Positions 6,674-8,232 of a stretch of 8,232 bases of DNA are shown piece by piece (position 1 is the first letter of the stretch; every line of letters starts with the position of its first letter). The notes beneath the pieces were generated by a model. That model had not been told where the DNA came from and searched no databases. It was given only the letters and a program-made list of their open reading frames with translations. Both the position numbers and the translations under genes were made by a program. Origin of the DNA: CAVXAE01 sp044225565 (GTDB lineage Bacteria; Pseudomonadota; Gammaproteobacteria; Steroidobacterales; Steroidobacteraceae); assembly GCA_044225565.1 (NCBI GenBank), contig JBGAIL010000202.1, forward strand, positions 1-8,232. Reading direction: 5' to 3'.

Positions 6674-6704
6674 TTCACCGGCTCTCTGGGAGAAGGGAGC
6701 CTAG

Positions 6705-6733
6705 ATGATAATGATTCCCATTAATAATACCAA
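6705..6733 (-). promoter_or_regulatory. Promoter of the siderophore receptor
   Basis: On the minus strand TTGGTA (6733-6728) and TATCAT (6710-6705) are separated by exactly 17 nt. This places the transcription start near 6698, about 25 nt before the receptor ATG. The -10 and most of the spacer coincide with the Fur box, the standard arrangement for iron repression. Confidence 0.6.
6707..6725 (-). promoter_or_regulatory. Fur box
   Basis: GATAATGATTCCCATTAAT matches the 19-bp Fur consensus GATAATGATAATCATTATC at 14 positions, including the whole first nine bases. It lies 34 bp upstream of the siderophore receptor and over its promoter, so iron-loaded Fur would repress it. Confidence 0.82.
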
Positions 6734-6789
6734 CGGGAATTTGGACTCCATGACGATGAAGCCGGAGGTGGGGTAATGATCGTATGGAT

Positions 6790-6846
6790 GGCCGAAAGGC
6801 CTTCGGGAACCAATCCGAGCAGCTGCCGGACGGATTGACGGCAGCT
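6790..6846. repeat. Cluster of hairpin and interleaved inverted repeats
   Basis: GGCC-GAAA-GGCC (6790-6801) forms a GNRA-capped hairpin, overlapped by an alternative CCGAA/TTCGG stem (6792-6806). Next, CAATCCG (6811-6817) pairs with CGGATTG (6831-6837), and AGCTGCCG (6821-6828) pairs with CGGCAGCT (6839-6846). The second pair is interleaved with the first (order A-B-A'-B'), so the stems exclude each other or form a pseudoknot. The cluster lies between the membrane-protein stop (6929) and the receptor promoter. It may act as a terminator, but neither strand has a clear U tract. Confidence 0.45.
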
Positions 6847-6928
6847 AAAGAAGGCTTCGCAGCATCACGCGCCCTGCCAGAGGGTTGTCCCGACGATCAG
6901 GACGCCGGACAGAACCCTGGCGCGCCCT

Positions 6929-7195
6929 TCACAAGACTTTCCACTTGAGGAAAATGGCAACCGCTGCAGGGATGCCGAAGAGCAGCAGCATGATGGGCAG
7001 CTCTTCAGCGAATGAATAGCCCGCCTTGCTGACCCCGACCCACATGTTGAAGCCGGTGGCCAGCAGCCACAGAGCAACGAAAGCGTAGACAGCCCATGCT
7101 GTCGCGTTCGGAAAATGCTCCGTGAAAAGCCTGCCGAAAATGACTAGCGCGGCAAGCAGGAAGAGCCCAGCTGCCAGAATGAATGCCGTTCGCAT
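6929..7195 (-). CDS. Small inner-membrane protein, three transmembrane helices
   Basis: The 88-residue product has hydrophobic segments at about 4-21, 34-52 and 66-84, ending in a short basic tail (KWKVL). The conserved-looking loop FNMWVGVSKAGYSFAEELPI lies between helices two and three. Similar short proteins with N-M-W-x-G-V and E-E-L-P motifs are, as I recall, annotated as hypothetical membrane proteins in gammaproteobacteria; no function is assigned. GGAG lies about 11 nt before the ATG at 7195, a loose but usable ribosome binding site. The upstream wHTH frame runs across the first 52 bp of this gene in another frame, which I regard as run-on beyond a decayed 3' end. Confidence 0.72.
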   Translation of the reverse strand: MRTAFILAAGLFLLAALVIFGRLFTEHFPNATAWAVYAFVALWLLATGFNMWVGVSKAGYSFAEELPIMLLLFGIPAAVAIFLKWKVL

Positions 7196-7302
7196 GGGCC
7201 GTAGTACTCCGATGCAGAACTCGGGACGCGACAGAGCCTACAACTTCGCTGAACGTTTGTCTGCGGAGAGCCGTGGAGGGTGAATTCGCGAACGGCCTGG
7301 CT

Positions 7303-7539
7303 CACTTGCCAGTGCCCGCCTTTGTCAGGTCCCACACGCACGAGGAGGCCAGATTCGCGCAACTTTCTTACCGTACGTTTGATCGCGCTGCCCGACTTGC
7401 CCCGGCAGGCTGCCAGCTGCGGAATCGTCAAACCCGGCTCGTCCTTCAGGAGCCGTAGTATCACCGCGGGCATTTTCCCCCGACATTTTCCCCGGCGTTT
7501 CCTCTGCGTTTTCCCCGGCGTTTTCCCCGGCGTTTTCAC
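7303..7539 (-). pseudogene. Winged-helix C-terminal remnant of a RecG-like/AlbA_2-type ATP-binding protein
   Basis: Beginning with GTG at 7539, the frame reads KTPGKTPGKTQR, then MPAVILRLLKDEPGLTIPQL, SAIKRTVRKLRESGLLVRVG and PDKGGHWQV. A short-period K-T-P-G linker followed by a winged helix ending G-G-H/Y-W-x-V is the usual C-terminus of the AlbA_2 (Schlafen-like), so-called RecG-like ATP-binding proteins. Nothing of the long N-terminal part is present. The frame starts 6 nt after, and in frame with, the stop of the nucleotidyltransferase gene. After HWQV it lacks the expected stop and runs on to 7144, 52 bp into the membrane-protein gene, with unrelated sequence. I therefore call it a decayed fragment. 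A small free-standing DNA-binding protein (7144-7539, 131 aa) is the alternative. Confidence 0.55.
7471..7536 (-). repeat. Degenerate 12-nt tandem repeat with compensating indels
   Basis: On the minus strand the unit AAAACGCCGGGG (encoding KTPG) occurs at 7525-7536 and 7513-7524. Variants follow: AAAACGCAGAGG (7501-7512), an 11-nt unit AAACGCCGGGG (7490-7500) and a 13-nt unit AAAATGTCGGGGG (7477-7489). A final AAAATG (7471-7476) is partial. The minus-one and plus-one units cancel, so the frame is restored after eight altered residues. Confidence 0.8.
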
Positions 7540-7545
7540 AGCTGC

Positions 7546-8118
7546 TCAAGCGGCGAGATCACGCTCAGCTCCGAGGATCCAGAGTTTCGGCTGGCCCAGC
7601 ACGCGCTCCACGAAAGCATTCCCGACCTTACACCTCTTGGCCAGCTCCTTGTGTGTGTGTGTGTACACGGTAGGGTTAATGGCTCCCCCAAGCCGGCCCT
7701 GCAAGGGCTCAAGCGCGAAATGGAGCTCGGCATAGGCCAGCTCATCGCTGATGATGAGCAGATCGATATCGCTGGCTGCATGGTCCTTGCGCTTCGCCAC
7801 CGAACCGTAGACGAACGCAGCGGCGATGCGGGACGCCAGAGGAGCAAGTGCCGAGCGCAGCGGTTCGGTCAACCCGACCGTCTTCACGACGATGCTTCGC
7901 AGCTCTTCGAACAGGGGCGACTCGGCATTGGCCCGGTAGTGCTTTTGGGCCCCGACCCGATGAACCGAGACGAGGCCACTCTCCTGCAAGCGAGCCAACT
8001 CGCGCTGCACCGTACAGTAGCCTGCGCCGACGAGGTTGATGACCTCGGACACGTAAAAGCTGCGATCAGGCTGGCCGAATAAAAGTCCCAGGACGCCCTG
8101 CTGGGTCCGCGAAAACAA
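7546..8118 (-). CDS. HTH-nucleotidyltransferase fusion protein (MNT-type)
   Basis: The called product is 190 residues from a TTG at 8118. Residues about 1-65 form a winged helix (GLLFGQPDRSFYVSEVINLV, then TVQRELARLQESGLVSVHRVG). Residues about 95-190 form a DNA-polymerase-beta-type nucleotidyltransferase with GSVAKR (105-110) and SDIDLLI (116-122), the G-S-x(10)-D-x-D metal site; I see no obvious third Asp. The end, PKLWILGAERDLAA, is the family's normal C-terminus, so the 3' end is intact. Such proteins probably repress their own gene and may transfer nucleotides to a partner, as MNT antitoxins do to HEPN toxins; no HEPN partner is seen here. Codons upstream of the TTG read SLADALF, as in homologues, back to a TAG at 8167-8169 right after an ATG, so the true start is uncertain. 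A palindromic operator lies at 8177-8204. Confidence 0.85.
   Translation of the reverse strand: MFSRTQQGVLGLLFGQPDRSFYVSEVINLVGAGYCTVQRELARLQESGLVSVHRVGAQKHYRANAESPLFEELRSIVVKTVGLTEPLRSALAPLASRIAAAFVYGSVAKRKDHAASDIDLLIISDELAYAELHFALEPLQGRLGGAINPTVYTHTHKELAKRCKVGNAFVERVLGQPKLWILGAERDLAA
7651..7664. repeat. (GT)7 dinucleotide repeat inside the nucleotidyltransferase gene
   Basis: Seven GT units on the + strand encode the minus-strand VYTHTH segment. Dinucleotide runs slip during replication; gain or loss of one unit would shift the frame and cut off the last part of the protein (about 35 residues). Confidence 0.9.
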
Positions 8119-8123
8119 GGCGT

Positions 8124-8138
8124 CCGCCAGGCTGGCGG
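8124..8138. repeat. Perfect palindrome at the nucleotidyltransferase 5' end
   Basis: CCGCCAG and CTGGCGG flank a single base (8131). It lies just upstream of the TTG start at 8118, within the possible N-terminal extension. It could be a protein-binding site or a cruciform/hairpin; it may also be chance in GC-rich coding sequence. Confidence 0.4.
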
Positions 8139-8176
8139 GAGACTGCAGAGGCGCTACGGTCGTTTCCTACATAGAT

Positions 8177-8204
8177 TGGGTAGGACCATACCCATATTGG
8201 GTAT
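8177..8204. promoter_or_regulatory. Palindromic operator of the HTH-nucleotidyltransferase gene
   Basis: ATACCCA (8188-8194) and TGGGTAT (8198-8204) form a perfect inverted repeat with a 3-bp centre. A further TGGGTA (8177-8182) lies 21 bp, two helical turns, from the second arm. The sites lie directly upstream of a gene whose product has its own winged helix, so autorepression is likely. A TATGGT (8190-8185, minus strand) between them is a possible -10. Confidence 0.65.
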
Positions 8205-8232
8205 TTGCCCAGATCCTCTGTGTCCGAATGAA

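Overview
This GC-rich window reads as chromosomal DNA of a proteobacterium, most likely a gammaproteobacterium. The RIO-type kinase resembles the Pseudomonas PA4780 type, and a Fur-box-controlled siderophore receptor and YfcG-like glutathione S-transferase fit that picture. No rRNA, tRNA, CRISPR array or insertion sequence was seen, so finer placement (for example Xanthomonadales or Nevskiales) would be a guess.

Layout. Positions 1-212 hold the 3' end of a + strand glutathione S-transferase (GST), which converges on a complete minus-strand YfcG-like GST (289-984). Next comes a minus-strand pair: a RIO-family kinase (1304-2146) and, 36 nt downstream, a 48-residue lysine-rich protein (1121-1267) with a good ribosome binding site. 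A + strand unit then runs from a near-consensus promoter (2378-2405) through a 19-codon ORF and a run of perfect hairpins to a small membrane or exported protein (2625-2849), ending at a hairpin shared with the convergent gene. That gene is an AAA_14/DUF4143 ATPase (2979-4355, minus). Its promoter and start codon lie within an array of CGTTAA/TTAACG half-sites.

The second half carries a TonB-dependent siderophore receptor (4520-6673, minus) under a clear Fur box that overlaps its promoter. A spacer with interleaved inverted repeats follows. Then come a three-helix membrane protein (6929-7195, minus), the remnant of a winged-helix domain behind a degenerate 12-nt tandem repeat (7303-7539, minus), and a helix-turn-helix plus nucleotidyltransferase protein (7546-8118, minus) below a palindromic operator.

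The genes do not form one pathway. Iron uptake (receptor plus Fur box) is self-contained. Two genes, the AAA_14 ATPase and the HTH-nucleotidyltransferase, look like accessory genes with their own operators. The least explained parts are the structured + strand unit at 2378-2891 and the two operator arrays.
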